Origin: Anodontia alba
Lineage: Eukaryota > Mollusca > Bivalvia > Lucinida > Lucinidae
Direction: 5' to 3'
Assembly (NCBI GenBank): GCA_964016985.1
Contig: OZ024836.1
Span: 36,822,152 to 36,886,151, forward strand
Length of the DNA: 64,000 bases
A program made the translations under genes and the position numbers. Below the pieces are notes generated by a model. The model worked only from the letters and a program-made list of their open reading frames with translations, was not told where the DNA came from and searched no databases. Every line of letters begins with the position of its first letter. Within the stretch, counting starts at the first letter, position 1. This document shows positions 31,020 to 41,130 of the stretch, in pieces.

Positions 31020-32283
31020 ATATATTGTTCGTCTGTCATTACTGACAATGACCAATCCTAATCAGCTGTGTGATGTGTTATTATTTGTGTGTTCTAAGAT
31101 GGCTGATGAGACCAATCTTAGCTCTAAACTGCCTGTTGCAGACAGAACAAGAGAGGTCTGAGGAAGAAAGCTCTGTTGGTGATGCCTTAGCTCTGGCTTT
31201 CCGCTGTGCACGTTTCTGCTCGGCTTCGCTGATTCTTTTTGCTTCGTATTCACCAGCTCCCCTTTTTATGAGGCCTCGCCACTTTGTACGATCTTGTGCA
31301 ATCTGTTCCCATGACTCAGTTGGTATGTTGAAGTCTTTAAGGGAGGCTTTGAGGGTGTCCTTGTATCTCTTCTTCTGACCACCATGGGAGCGTTGTTCTA
31401 CTTGAAGTTCTCCATAGAGGATCTTCTTTGGCAAACGTTAATCAGGCATTCTGGTAACATGGCCTGTCCATCTTAACTGTGCCAATTTCAGAAGAGTATG
31501 TATACTCTGCATCCCTGCCCTTTTCAGGACTTCTGTGTCTGGAATCCTGTCTTGCCACTTGATCTTTAGAAGTTTTCTGAGACAGCTTGTATGAAAGTGG
31601 TTCAGTCTTTTGGCATGCCGTTGGTAAACTGTCAAAGTTTCGCATGCGTATAATAGTGTTGGCAGCACTACCGATCTATATACTTTCAGCTTTGTGTCAA
31701 GTCTGATTCCACTTCGGTCCCAAATACTTCCAAGTAGCCGGCCAAATGCTGCACTAGCTTTGGCAATTCTAGCATTGACTTCATCATCAATGTGCACAAC
31801 TCTAGACAATGTGCTTCCAAGGTAGGTAAACTTGTCTACCACTTGCAATCGTTGACCTTTCACTGTGATGGTAGGCTCCTTGTAAGGCTTTCCATGTGCT
31901 GGCTGATATACTACCTCAGTCTTTTTGATGCTGATTGTGAGATCATAGCTGTCACATGAATCAGATACTTGATCCACACCTTTTTGCATTTTCTCTTCTG
32001 TTGGAGCACCCTTTGCCATGTCATCAGCAAAGAGGAACTCGTCTAGCACCTCTGTCTGCACCTTAGATTTAGCTTGCAACCTTCATAGGTTGAAAAGTTT
32101 CCCATCAAAGCAATACTTAATAGGTATACCATTGTCACCATCCTGGAAAGCATCTGTAAGCATGGCAGAAAACATCATGCTGAACAGTGTTGAAGCTAGT
32201 ACACAGCCTTGCTTAACTCCATTTGTCACAGGAAATGGATCAGAAAGTGAAACACTACATAACACTGAACAAAAAGTACCACA
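31020..32283 (-). pseudogene. 5'-truncated LINE reverse transcriptase with C-terminal zinc finger
   Basis: One minus-strand frame runs 32265 to 31081 with two in-frame stops (TGA at 32083-32085, TAA at 31438-31440). It shows the RT motif NGVKQGCVLASTLFS, then FLFADDMA (catalytic YADD-type box), a thumb-like region with TYLGSTLS and LLYACETLTVY, and a C-terminal C2H2 finger CSVCNRQFRAKIGLISHLRTH. Domain order and the terminal finger fit endonuclease-type LINEs of the I/Nimb group. The endonuclease and 5' part are missing. The 3' region down to about 31020 looks like the element's tail. Confidence 0.85.
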
Positions 32284-32452
32284 ATGAAATTACCGCCTCG
32301 GAACGGTCAGTAATGAATTACTCGGGAGGCGCGCGTGTATTTTGTGTGTCACAGATAAAGCCTATACAGTAATAATGAAGCACAACTGATAATTTTTCTG
32401 TGTGGGAAAACTGTTATGTTTTGATTCTCAAGTCCTTTGATAAGATGATCTC

Positions 32453-32719
32453 TCATTTTAGAGACAGTATATGGTATGCCACTAGGATCAATTCCATTGA
32501 GGATGCTGACCATATTTGCAATGGTGTAAAACCATAGTCATTTGTATTCGTTTGTACAGAGCATTTAAAGTGTCTAACAAAAATTTTCGGCATAGGGCTA
32601 AACATCATGTTTGCAATTGCCATTTCAGCGGCAGTTGGAATGTATGTACCGCCTGCACTATCATACAAGTTGACAACATCATCGTCGCAGTTGAATTTCG
32701 AGAAACAAATCCAGTGCAC
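32453..32719 (-). pseudogene. Ulp1/C48 peptidase-like remnant in element W
   Basis: Minus-strand frame with DDDVVNLYDSAGGTYIPTAA and, later, FKCSVQTNTNDYGFTP. The pattern YDS...VQ-N-NDCG is typical of Ulp1-type proteases carried by transposons. The catalytic Cys of DCG would be Tyr here, and the His region is absent, so this would be dead. Similarity is by eye only; another source is possible. Confidence 0.35.
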
Positions 32720-33095
32720 ACCTACATCATTAGAATGGGTATCAAAAATCTGTACAATTGGATTACTTCAACGTACATGTAGGCATCTGTGACAATGTAA
32801 CGTCACGTTATCCATAAGGTCACATTATTCCGATTTTGATAGTACTCCTATTTTTTTTTTCCATATATTATAGGTGGCGTCCGTAATTTAAATAACTTTC
32901 CGTGCTTTGTCAAGTCCATGAATAATAGGTCCGTACTTTGTCAGGTCCGTAAATTGTAGGTCCGTGCTTTGTGAAGAGATCCGTGAATAATTGGTCCGTA
33001 TTTTGTTATGCAGTCCGTGTATTGTCAATAGGTCCGTAAGTCCACGAGTCCGCGTCCGTAAGTGGTCCGTGTTTTTGTCAACCACCATACACGTT

Positions 33096-33570
33096 CGATA
33101 TTTAACTCTCAGTTTTTGAGAAAAGCACAAAAAGTATGATTGTTCTCGCAGACCCCTCAAGTGTGGGACCATGCTTATCAAAAATATTAAAAGAAGATGC
33201 AGATTTACATGGTATTCTTGATTTTTGATTTCAGTAATTAATACGACTGTTTTTTTGCCAATGTGGATCAGTTTAGGCCCGACCTAGGCCCACTACATTT
33301 TTTTCTTGACCAGTTTAGGACCAGATCAAGGCCCACCACCTTGTGATACCTATTTTCCATAAGCCTCATATGCAGGCCCTTACGCAGACTTTTGAAGTGG
33401 AGGGTGCAAATCGTTAGCTATTCTGTAAAGGGGGTGCAAATGCTAAGGAAATACCGATTTGGGGGCAAAAATTTGGGGTATAGTTTGGGGTCAAAATCTG
33501 CATGAATGTATATGGCAGAGTCATGTTTGAATTTAATTATAGCATTGGGGATATTAAAAATTCTGAATTA
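33096..33570. other. Stretch with no recognised feature
   Basis: Contains a short near-repeat GACCAGTTTAGG / GATCAGTTTAGG with GCCCAC around 33268-33340. Nothing else supported. Confidence 0.4.
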
Positions 33571-33693
33571 GGGGAGGGAATATTTTGCTTGGGGGAGGGA
33601 AGTGGGGGTAAGGGGGGAGGGAAGTGGGGGGAAAGGGGGAGGGAAGTGGGGGAAAAGGGGGAGGGAAGTGGGGGTAAGGGGGAGGGAAGTGGG
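33571..33693 (+). repeat. G-rich minisatellite, ~24-26 bp
   Basis: Units GGGAGGGAAGTGGGGGTAAG repeat about five times. G-runs of three to six suggest G-quadruplex potential. Confidence 0.85.
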
Positions 33694-33726
33694 GAATGCC
33701 TACCCCCCTGTCCACCCCCTCAAATA

Positions 33727-33900
33727 CAGTGAAACCTGTGTTAAGCAAGCACCTACAGGGAGGCAAAAAAGTGGTTGCTTAAGACAGGTGCTTGCTTAAT
33801 CAGGTACATTTATACCTGTTTAACATAAGGGATCTGAAAATATTGTCTCTTAATACAGGTGATTGCTTTATACAGGTGGCCTTTAAGACAGGTTTGACTG
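33727..33900. mobile_element. pogo-type MITE, 174 bp, TA duplication
   Basis: CAGTGAAACCTGTGTTAAGC at the left and the inverse CTTTAAGACAGGTTTGACTG at the right, flanked by TA on both sides (33725-33726, 33901-33902). The interior repeats AAGACAGGTG and ATACAGGTG. Confidence 0.85.
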
Positions 33901-34089
33901 TACTCCTTAATATGTCAGCTGATGTATAGCGAAAGCCCTTATCATCATTAGCAGCTTTGCTGGCCTATCTGGATCTTCACCATAATACCATATTGAACCT
34001 AATTACTGCACATGCTCCTATCAGTGCACAGTCAAGCAATTTAGTATTTGTTAGCCAAGTATTCTTTAGAGTTCAGCCAGTGTTCTTTT

Positions 34090-34215
34090 ATCTTCTTTAT
34101 AAGAACATAAATTATGTTGTGTGTACCCATTTGAACTGCCTCAACTTGTTGAGGCAATTCAAATGAGTACCCACAACATATGCTTTTAAAAAGAAAATCA
34201 GAAAATGATATGGCA
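34090..34215. mobile_element. Family K MITE core (copy)
   Basis: Palindrome TTGTGTGTACCCATTTGAAC, TGCCTCAACTTGTTGAGGCA and the inverse CAAATGAGTACCCACAACATATG. Confidence 0.7.
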
Positions 34216-34642
34216 TAAGCATCATTGAATATGCTTCTCATGAAGTCCTCTGCTGATCTTTCTTTAAAGCGTGCCCTTATTAGATGGATATTTTACTACA
34301 CTTTTGAAAACCACTACACACACAGTACGGTAATTAGGTTGAATACGGTATTTCCAAAAGACATCTTTTTTCATGACATGGCTCTTATGTTTAGAGTACT
34401 TATTAGAATTGCTGCTGTGAGATGATTTTATGAGATCATAAACATACAATGTATGTATTTGGAGAGAAATAAGAAAAAATCTTCATATCACAATACCTTT
34501 TAAGTCTTATCTAACAAATAAATGATTTATTGATTTAAATGAATGCAATCATTCGCATTACTTTATCAGTCTTTGCATAAAACTTTGACCCAGTGACAAA
34601 CAAGTTTTAAAAAGTAAAAGTCTTTTACTTTTTTAAATGCAT
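34216..34642. other. Stretch with worn J/K-type fragments
   Basis: GGTTGAATACGGTATTTCC and AAACATACAATGTATGTATTTGG recall MITE arms but cannot be delimited. Nothing else supported. Confidence 0.3.
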
Positions 34643-34856
34643 TTACCCTAAGTATTCAGACAGACAGACCTGAGTAAACAATGTAGGCCCAGATCAGATG
34701 CCACAGAATAGGCATCTGACCAGGGTCTACACTATCTGCCCCTCATCCAGCATGTTTTAGATACATTGAAAGGTAGAAAAATGGACTTGTTCAAGTGAGA
34801 TCAGGTGTGGTAAGAAATTAGGGTGTCCAATTACTTAGGATAAATTCTGTAACTAT
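34643..34856. mobile_element. Family C MITE (good copy)
   Basis: Ends ATTTACCCTAAGTATTCAGAC and ATTACTTAGGATAAAT. Core I halves GTAGGCCCAGATCAGATGCC and GGCATCTGACCAGGGTCTAC. The half ATGTTTTAGATACATTGAAAGG is typical of the family. Confidence 0.75.
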
Positions 34857-34889
34857 TTTTCTTATATTGCCTATGTTCAAAAGCAATAT

Positions 34890-34982
34890 CAGTAGTTGCT
34901 TTTTTTCTCTTATTATTTAGCAGACCCCTGTCAGTGACTGTCAGGGGTCTGCTAAATTATAAGAGAAAAAAAGCAACTACTG
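34890..34982. repeat. 93-bp near-perfect palindrome
   Basis: CAGTAGTTGCTTTTTTTCTC at the left faces GAGAAAAAAAGCAACTACTG at the right, and TTTAGCAGACCCCTG faces CAGGGGTCTGCTAAA. The central loop is only a few bases (TCAGTGACTGT). Only one or two mismatches, so it is probably young. Confidence 0.9.
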
Positions 34983-35049
34983 ACAGGCTGTCACATCTTG
35001 TTTGATTTTTAGGTGATCAGGGACATGCAATTGAGGCCTTTTAAACCTT

Positions 35050-35367
35050 GGTTTGTTTGTTTGTTTTGTTTGGGCTTTATGCCGCTTTCAACAATCTTTC
35101 AGTCATATGGTGAGGGTGCCTGGATGTAGCAGGGAGCTAAATGCTCACTTTTAGAGTGCTGCCTCACTGAAATATTCCACCCAGTCCCATAATACTACAC
35201 TGAGCTGACCAGTTCTGATTCTTAGCTCTACTTTCTTAATGCTGAGTGCTAAGCGAAAGAACAGCTAGTACCATTTTTAAAGTCTTTGGTATGACTTGGC
35301 CGGGGATCGAACCCACAACCTCCCAGTCACAAAAGCTGACGCTCTACCAACTGAGCCACTCTGCCTG
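35050..35367 (-). mobile_element. SINE O (copy 2) with 10-bp TSD
   Basis: Minus-strand head with A box TGGCTCAGTTGGTAGAGC and B box GGTTCGATCCCC, body ending in the inverse of TTGGGCTTTATGCCGCTTTC and a (CAAA)n tail. Flanks TTTAAACCTT at 35040-35049 and 35368-35377. Body close to the copy at 5053-5382. Confidence 0.92.
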
Positions 35368-35377
35368 TTTAAACCTT

Positions 35378-35837
35378 AGTAAGCCAATAGATAACTTACC
35401 AAATGACAAACTATATACATGTATATAATAATTTCCTTTAAAAATGGGGTTTGCAATTTCACTTTAACCATCTATCAAGATCACCTGCATGAAATGTCAA
35501 GCTCTATTTCAAGGAAACAAAAACAAAATATATGATCCACCTTATGATAAGATAAGATAATTTTATTTCAGAAACATAAGCCTACTGGCCCTTGAGTTCT
35601 ACAGGTATACATATAACTGTGTACATAAAGTACAGAAATGGCGAACAATATTGCATTTTCCATTTTGTGAACAGTGATTTTAGGCTGTTCAACATATTTA
35701 AGATTTCAATATACTATTATCACTATTATGCACTGTACGGAGAGATTGTAAGCACCGACACACTTCCAAATATCTTTCTATATGGTTTCTCATCATCAAT
35801 AATAACTTACTTTATTACATAGCTATATATGATGTGC
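35378..35837. other. Stretch with no recognised feature
   Basis: Includes a family A-like scrap (ACCTGCATGAAATGTCAAGCTC near 35483). Otherwise nothing is recognised. Confidence 0.4.
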
Positions 35838-36775
35838 GTGGGGCCAGTTAGGAATCTTGACAGGGGAGACAATTATCTCCACTCCCAAAACTCCCCCTGT
35901 TTACCCACTTCCATCACGTAAGTAAACACGGATATCCCTCATTTACATGGTTGACAAAAGCATATAATATAAGGAAACAGATATGTAAGGCGTGAAGTCT
36001 CAGATCAGCCTATGCAACCACATGGCCCAATTGCACAGGCTGATCCGAGATCAGCTCTATCACAGGTAACTATACGTTAAATTCCCAAATTTGCAAAACA
36101 AATCAAAAAATCCGTTTACACATTCGCGCAGTCTGAATCCTAGGCTTACCTGGTCATCAAACAACTTCAAACGTTTTATTAATATTATGTGGGAACCAGT
36201 AAGGAATTCTGCCAGGGGAGATGGCCATCTCCTCTCCCAAAATTCCCTGTTTACCCATACTAATCATGCTGAATAGCAAAGAATACCCCGCCTTCCCTAA
36301 GAAACAACTACTTCTATGTTCGATAAGACAGAGTGCAAACAAATACCGAAATCTGAGGTTTTGGTATCCATGATCAGCCCCAGATCAGCCTATGCCATCT
36401 CATAATCAGATCGCATAGGTCGATCCCTGACCTCCTCGATCATCGGGTAACTACAAATAAATTGGATAAACTCAAATTGAATAAATGAAATCTCAATTCA
36501 GTCTACGTATTCACTCAGCCTGGTCCCAGACTAACTTGTTTATCAAACAACTTTAACATTTAATTTCTATTATGTGGGAACCAGAAGGGAATTTGCCAGG
36601 GGAGATAATTATCTCCTCTCCCAAACTCCGTCTGTTTACCCTCACTCACCATGCCCAGTAACATTTTAATATATCTCTTTTTATGATTGGCAAATACCTC
36701 TAAGCACAATATGGCCAGTTGCAAACAAGTACAGAAACCTACGTTTTAAAACCCATGAGAAAGAATTCCACTAGT
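35838..36775. repeat. Diverged tandem repeat, ~350-385 bp x 2.5
   Basis: The phrase GCCAGGGGAGAT.ATCTCC(T)CTCCCAAA followed by CTGTTTACCC recurs near 35860, 36210 and 36595. The stretches between share AGATCAGCCTATGC and ATCAAACAACTT. Core I-like inverted pairs (GATCAGCCTATGC and GCACAGGCTGATC) lie inside. Confidence 0.65.
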
Positions 36776-36996
36776 ATTGTTTTTACAAACTACTTAAAAA
36801 TACAAGCTCATTTCTTTTTTTAAAGGCTTTATATGTATAAATAGCCAAATTGCGAATATCTTTTTTCCGGTTTGACGTTAATAACTCAACAAATTTACGC
36901 ATATTTGGTCTAACCCGAAAATATCTAGGTATATATAAAATTCTAAGATGTGCGTAATTAGAGCATTCCAATACAAAATGTCTCAGACATAAACAG

Positions 36997-37301
36997 TTTG
37001 TTTTTTTTTTATTTTGTTGGGTTTAAGGACACCTCAACCCTTGTGGGTCATTTTGTGTCATCTCCCAGAGAAAGGGAGAAGAAAGATAGAAGAGACAGTA
37101 GAAAAGTGGGAGACAGGGGAGAAAGAGGAAAATGAATGCAAGTGAAGAAACAGTAGAAGAAATAAAAACATTTCCCCCCACCCCCTTGGCCCCCCTACCT
37201 TTACCTGCTGCAAGAATAGCAGGCCTTGCCCAGTTGTAAGCCAATCTAGGATGCCCCAGTGATGTAAGATACACGACATCTTTGCCTCACCCAACCACCC
37301 C
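36997..37301 (-). mobile_element. SINE-like element N2 with perfect 15-bp TSD
   Basis: Reverse orientation: A/T-rich tail at the left, ACACCTCAACCCTTGTGGGTC, then to TGCCTCACCCAACCACCCC. CTCAGACATAAACAG flanks both sides (36982-36996, 37302-37316) without mismatch. No tRNA-like boxes in 305 bp. Confidence 0.92.
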
Positions 37302-37450
37302 CTCAGACATAAACAGACAGAAAGCCCAGATCAGCCTGTGCATCTCCCAGTCACTTCTCAGTGAGTACCCAACTATAAAGAAGATATCAATACTTTTAAG
37401 TATCTCACCTGGAGTTCTGGTTTGGTTCAGTTTATTTCAGTGGTCTAGCT

Positions 37451-37576
37451 TATTTTTGTTTATGTTGAGGTTTTACGGCCCAGTCAACCCAATGAGGTCA
37501 TGTCGAGCGCGGTCAGTTTACCTAACCACAGGTTTACTAGGCAGGCTTAGTATTGTGCACATTCTTTCGCCAGAAA
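37451..37576 (-). mobile_element. 5'-truncated SINE P with perfect 12-bp TSD
   Basis: Contains GTTGAGGTTTTACGGCCC to TGCACATTCTTTCGCCAGAA only. AGTGGTCTAGCT flanks both sides (37439-37450, 37577-37588), so truncation happened at insertion, as LINE machinery does. Confidence 0.9.
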
Positions 37577-37785
37577 AGTGGTCTAGCTGACTGGAAACTT
37601 TTTGACCACCCCTTTCACTGTTAATGGGATGCTAAAACTCTATAACATCACTAATTGAGCCAGTACACAAAAAAGGGACCTCATGGTTTTCAGGCTTATG
37701 GTTCTTCAAATGCACAGTCCCCTACTTGGGCTACAGATTATGCGTTTTTTGCCTGAAGCTTCCTCAAGGTCCCTACTACATGTCT

Positions 37786-37850
37786 GCGACAGCAAAGGCT
37801 CTGGCGAGACTGCACTGATGCGCAGGCTCGCCTGAGCCTTTGCTGGTCGC
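37786..37850. repeat. Hairpin with 27-bp arms
   Basis: GCGACAGCAAAGGCTCTGGC faces GCCTGAGCCTTTGCTGGTCGC across about 10 bp. GC-rich for this window. Possibly the core of another MITE family; the rest of 37589-38040 has nothing recognised. Confidence 0.75.
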
Positions 37851-38044
37851 CTTTGTGATAAGTACCCTTTTCTCATATGCTGGCTCAATTGTCAGTGAGC
37901 TAGAATAAAACTCTATAGCAGTCTTCTTTTGAATATTTTATATCATCCATGGCCAGCTTAATTAATATGGTGATAATCCACTCAATGGAAGGAATCAGCA
38001 TTTACTATCATGACTATTGATTTTACTACGGAAGCTGTATGGTG

Positions 38045-38240
38045 ATTAACCTTAAAGTCCAAATCACAGCTGCAGTGGACATTTTTTTTCATTTTTTTTC
38101 AGTGAAAATAAGGCTTCAAATTTCATGTAAATCAACTGCAGATTATTCACATGAAATGGCAAGTCTTATTTTTTTCTAAAAAATAATAACAAAAATTAGA
38201 ATGTTGTCAGAGAAAATTAGGCCTTGCTTGTAGTTCAAGA
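38045..38240. mobile_element. Family A MITE (copy)
   Basis: TTAACCTTAAAGTCCAAATCACA at the left, core GGCTTCAAATTTCATGTAAAT and TTCACATGAAATGGCAAGTC. The right end is worn. Confidence 0.6.
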
Positions 38241-38283
38241 GCACTAACTATAAGGCCTTCTTGTATCTGGAGCTATGAAATCT

Positions 38284-38428
38284 GTTTGTTTGTTGTTTGT
38301 GTTGAGGTTTTACAGCCCAGTAAACCCAATGGGATTATGTCGAGTGTGGTCAATTTACCTAGCCACACATTTACTGGGCAGGCTTAGTCCTTTAAGCGGT
38401 TAACCAGTATTGTGCATATTCTTTCGCC
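38284..38428 (-). mobile_element. 5'-truncated SINE P
   Basis: (GTTT)n tail, GTTGAGGTTTTACAGCCC, down to GCATATTCTTTCGCC. The head is missing. Confidence 0.85.
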
Positions 38429-38442
38429 ATCAGTACTACCAT

Positions 38443-38520
38443 ATTTATCCAAAATATTCAGACACCTGAACTTCTTACCATACTTGTCCTAAAATTTGAA
38501 CAACCCCATTTTACTGCATA
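38443..38520. mobile_element. Family C MITE, right half only
   Basis: TTATCCAAAATATTCAGACACC, CTTACCATACTTGTCC, AAAATTTGAACAACCCCATTTTACT: the inverse of the family C right half. Confidence 0.55.
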
Positions 38521-38521
38521 T

Positions 38522-38860
38522 TAACCCTTATCCTACTGTATTTTCAGAATCCTTAACTCAGCACCTATTATTTTCTTTGTTTTTCACCAATCTTACTCAG
38601 ACTCACACATGTTGTGTATCAAACAGACAATCTTTACTGGCTTCAAATCGGCTGTGATCATGTGACACTCATAACTAGTCACATTACATACCAATATTTA
38701 AGATACTTACAAAAAAAAAAAAAATTTGAAGAGATTAGCGCACAATATGGAAGATCTGATTACTTGGACTGATTTACCTATCATTTGTGCACATTTACCA
38801 CTAGAAGTCAGTTCAGGCAGAGTCTGCATCGTTGGCACAGGATCCTATTTGAACTTACAG
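38522..38860. repeat. Dispersed repeat BB (copy 2)
   Basis: Matches 23413-23800 in the same order (CTATTATTTTCTTTG, ACTCAGACTCACA, ATGTGACACTCAT, ATCATTTGTGCACA). Starts near TTAACCCTTATCCTACTG. Confidence 0.6.
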
Positions 38861-39021
38861 TGTGACTGAATTGACTATAATACAAGTGATGGGATGCTAT
38901 AAACATGAAGATAGAGGATATTTTTGCCAATGAATATTTTTATTAACAGCCAACAATAATTACAGCCAACAAAAATTCTTTAGGCAACATTATTGAGTGC
39001 TGAGCATTAGAGATATGTTAT

Positions 39022-39235
39022 TGACCTTGGACACTCTCTGGTCTAACTCAGCAGATGACAAACTGAAAATATTTTTCTTATTTTTCCCAGAAAACAGGAT
39101 TTGACATTTTTTTGCAAATTGTCTCCATTGAAGACAATTTGCAAGAAATGTCAAAACCTGTTTCCTGGGAAAAGTAAGAAAAATATTTCAGTCTGTTCCC
39201 TGCCGAAAATTTTACCCAGTATGCTGAAAGATAAA
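39022..39235. mobile_element. Family A MITE (good copy)
   Basis: TTGACCTTGGACACTCTCTGG to CCCAGTATGCTGAAAGATAA. Core GGATTTGACATT and AATGTCAAAACC with CAAATTGTCTCCATTGAAGAC and its inverse. Confidence 0.7.
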
Positions 39236-39389
39236 TTATGGGTATCTCACCAGCAATAAAATTTTGTCTGATACTGGTGGCCCATGTTTGTTTGATATTC
39301 AGCTATCAAATTGTAAAAATACTGCATGTATACTTTAAATTTTCTGACACTATATCTCCTTACTGTACTTGTCTTAACCCTAAATGCCC

Positions 39390-39810
39390 AATCAACACTA
39401 TTATGGTTGTTTACCTACTCACACTTTTAATCTCTTAATAGTTAACCAGTGCTTTAAATTGTGCACACACTTTGTGCACATACTTTTGCTAGTAACACAC
39501 ACTGTGCACATACTTCTTCCAGTAACTGATAACTCCCCTTTTTCGACTGAGTTGAGGTTTTACAGCCCAGTCAACCCATTAGGGTCATGCAGAGCACAGT
39601 CAGTTTACCTTACCACACTTTTCCTGGACATGCTTAGTCCTCTAAGTGGTTGACCAGTACTTGTGCACATTCTTTCGCCAGAAACTGACAACTGCCTTTC
39701 TTGGATCAGGAGAAGGGGGAAAATGACCATAGAAATTAGAAATTATTTTAAGATCAATCTCCACAGAAGTTATGTGTATGGGCTTGCGACCCCTTGCTGT
39801 GGTTATGATT
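39390..39810 (-). mobile_element. Two diverged SINE P fragments
   Basis: 39390-39540 is a worn copy with duplicated GTGCACATACTT. 39546-39810 is clearer: GTTGAGGTTTTACAGCCC, CACATTCTTTCGCCAGAAACTGAC, and ends before the tRNA head (GGGCTTGCGACCCC). Confidence 0.65.
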
Positions 39811-39824
39811 AGTGCTTTAAGGAT

Positions 39825-40028
39825 TAACCTTTGTCCTGCTGAGCCCTTATGTACCCTGACTTTGCAAACAGTGTAGATCCAGATCAGTTGGCTTCTGAAG
39901 AAACCAACTGATCTGGATCTGCACTGTTTGTCATTCATTATGTGAATTTATATCAGCAATCTGGATTAAGTAATCTGATTGGCTGACAATTAGAAATGGG
40001 CATGTCATCTTAATTTATTCAGTAGCTA
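39825..40028. mobile_element. piggyBac-like MITE, family B (copy 7)
   Basis: TTAA-CCTTTGTCCTGCTGAGCCC with a perfect core palindrome (GATCAGTTGGCTTCTGAAG / AACCAACTGATC). The right terminus is lost at TTTATTCAGTAGC, where family C begins. Confidence 0.75.
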
Positions 40029-40255
40029 AATACCTGTATACAGTATTTACCCTAATTATTCTGACAGAGAGGCTTGAGCAAACAGAGCACACCCAGATAA
40101 GACAATGCAGAATGTGGCATCTCATCAACACTGTCAACCACTTAATTATCCAGCATGTTTTAGACTGATCAACAGGTACTGAAATGGACTCATTCCAATT
40201 ATAAGACAAGTATGGTGAGGACTTGAGATGTCCAAATACTTAGAATAAATACGAC
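40029..40255. mobile_element. Family C MITE (copy)
   Basis: ATTTACCCTAATTATTCTGACAG to GATGTCCAAATACTTAGAATAAAT, with worn core I and TTTTAGACTGATCAACAGGTA. Confidence 0.65.
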
Positions 40256-40359
40256 AGAATGTTAAGGAACAGACATTTATCAGCAAAATGAGATTATACA
40301 TGCAAGTGACATAGCTCCAATTAAGGCACCTTTATTATCAAAAAAAAAAAAAAAAAAAA

Positions 40360-40495
40360 TGATATGTTTCTTATTTTGCCACAAAAACGTACATTGTGGG
40401 TACTTATTAAAAGTGCCTCAGCGAAAAATGTTTTCAATGAGAAATAAGAAAAATATCTCCTGATGCTCCTCTTATCTGAAGCTATGAAGTGAGCA
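40360..40495. mobile_element. Family K MITE (copy)
   Basis: TTTCTTATTTTGCCACAAAAACGTAC with GTGGGTACTTATTAAAAGTGCCTC. The second half is shortened. Ends CTCCTCTTATCTGAAGCTATG. Confidence 0.55.
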
Positions 40496-40905
40496 AATTC
40501 TGTTGAAAATCCAATACCATAAAGGTAAAAATATCAATAATCCCGAGCTCTATCATCCTTGGAACTGCCTTCCCAATAAAAATGCTCAGTGTGTGTGAAA
40601 GGTCATATGGGATTATCAAAGGCTACTTTCACCTTTATATATTTAGGTTTACTCTGCAACAGGTTCATTTCAATATCAGGATCAATATTTGCTGTGTCTC
40701 ATTAATTTCTAGAATCTAAAAAAAAACTTTGTTCTTGAGTCAGGTTGAAAACAAATATTAGATAACAATACACTTGGTATTATTTGACAGACTATGGATT
40801 ATCTGTGTTCAATATTTTGTTATCATTAAAATGATCGAAGACAATAAGAAGTACCTACTGAATGAAAATATCTTTTCAAGGATTTTATTGATTATGCTAA
40901 TTAAA
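40496..40905. other. Stretch with no recognised feature
   Basis: AT-rich sequence; no repeat or frame supported. Confidence 0.4.
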
Positions 40906-41130
40906 CACACCATAATAACCCAAAGTAATGGGACAGACAAGCTGGGCAAATAGTGAAGATCCAGATCAGATGCCACATCCTGTGGCATCTAATCAGGGTC
41001 TACACTGTTTGCCACTCGTCCAGCAGTATTTGACAAAACACCAGGTTGTTAATTTTAAAATGGACTTGTTCAAATTTTAGGAAAAATATGGTAAACAGTT
41101 AAGGTGTCTCAATATTTTGGGTATATATGG
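40906..41130. mobile_element. Family C MITE (copy)
   Basis: Worn end AACCCAAAGTAATGGGACAGAC, core GTGAAGATCCAGATCAGATGCC and GGCATCTAATCAGGGTCTAC, and end GTTAAGGTGTCTCAATATTTTGG. Confidence 0.65.

Larger units (their letters stand above)
29200..33086. mobile_element. Mutator-like element W with 9-bp TSD, heavily nested
   Basis: ATACACGTT flanks both sides (29191-29199, 33087-33095). Terminal motif GGTGACAAAACACGGACCA is mirrored by TGGTCCGTGTTTTTGTCAACC. Both subterminal regions carry many GGTCCGTAATT-like repeats. The interior holds SINE N1, pogo element X, a LINE fragment and an Ulp1-like remnant. A 9-bp duplication and Ulp1-like cargo fit Mutator-like elements, but no transposase was seen, so the superfamily is inferred. 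Confidence 0.55.

Noticed and set aside
31070..31378. Plus-strand frame of about 100 codons
   Set aside because: It lies opposite the LINE zinc-finger frame and has no features of its own.
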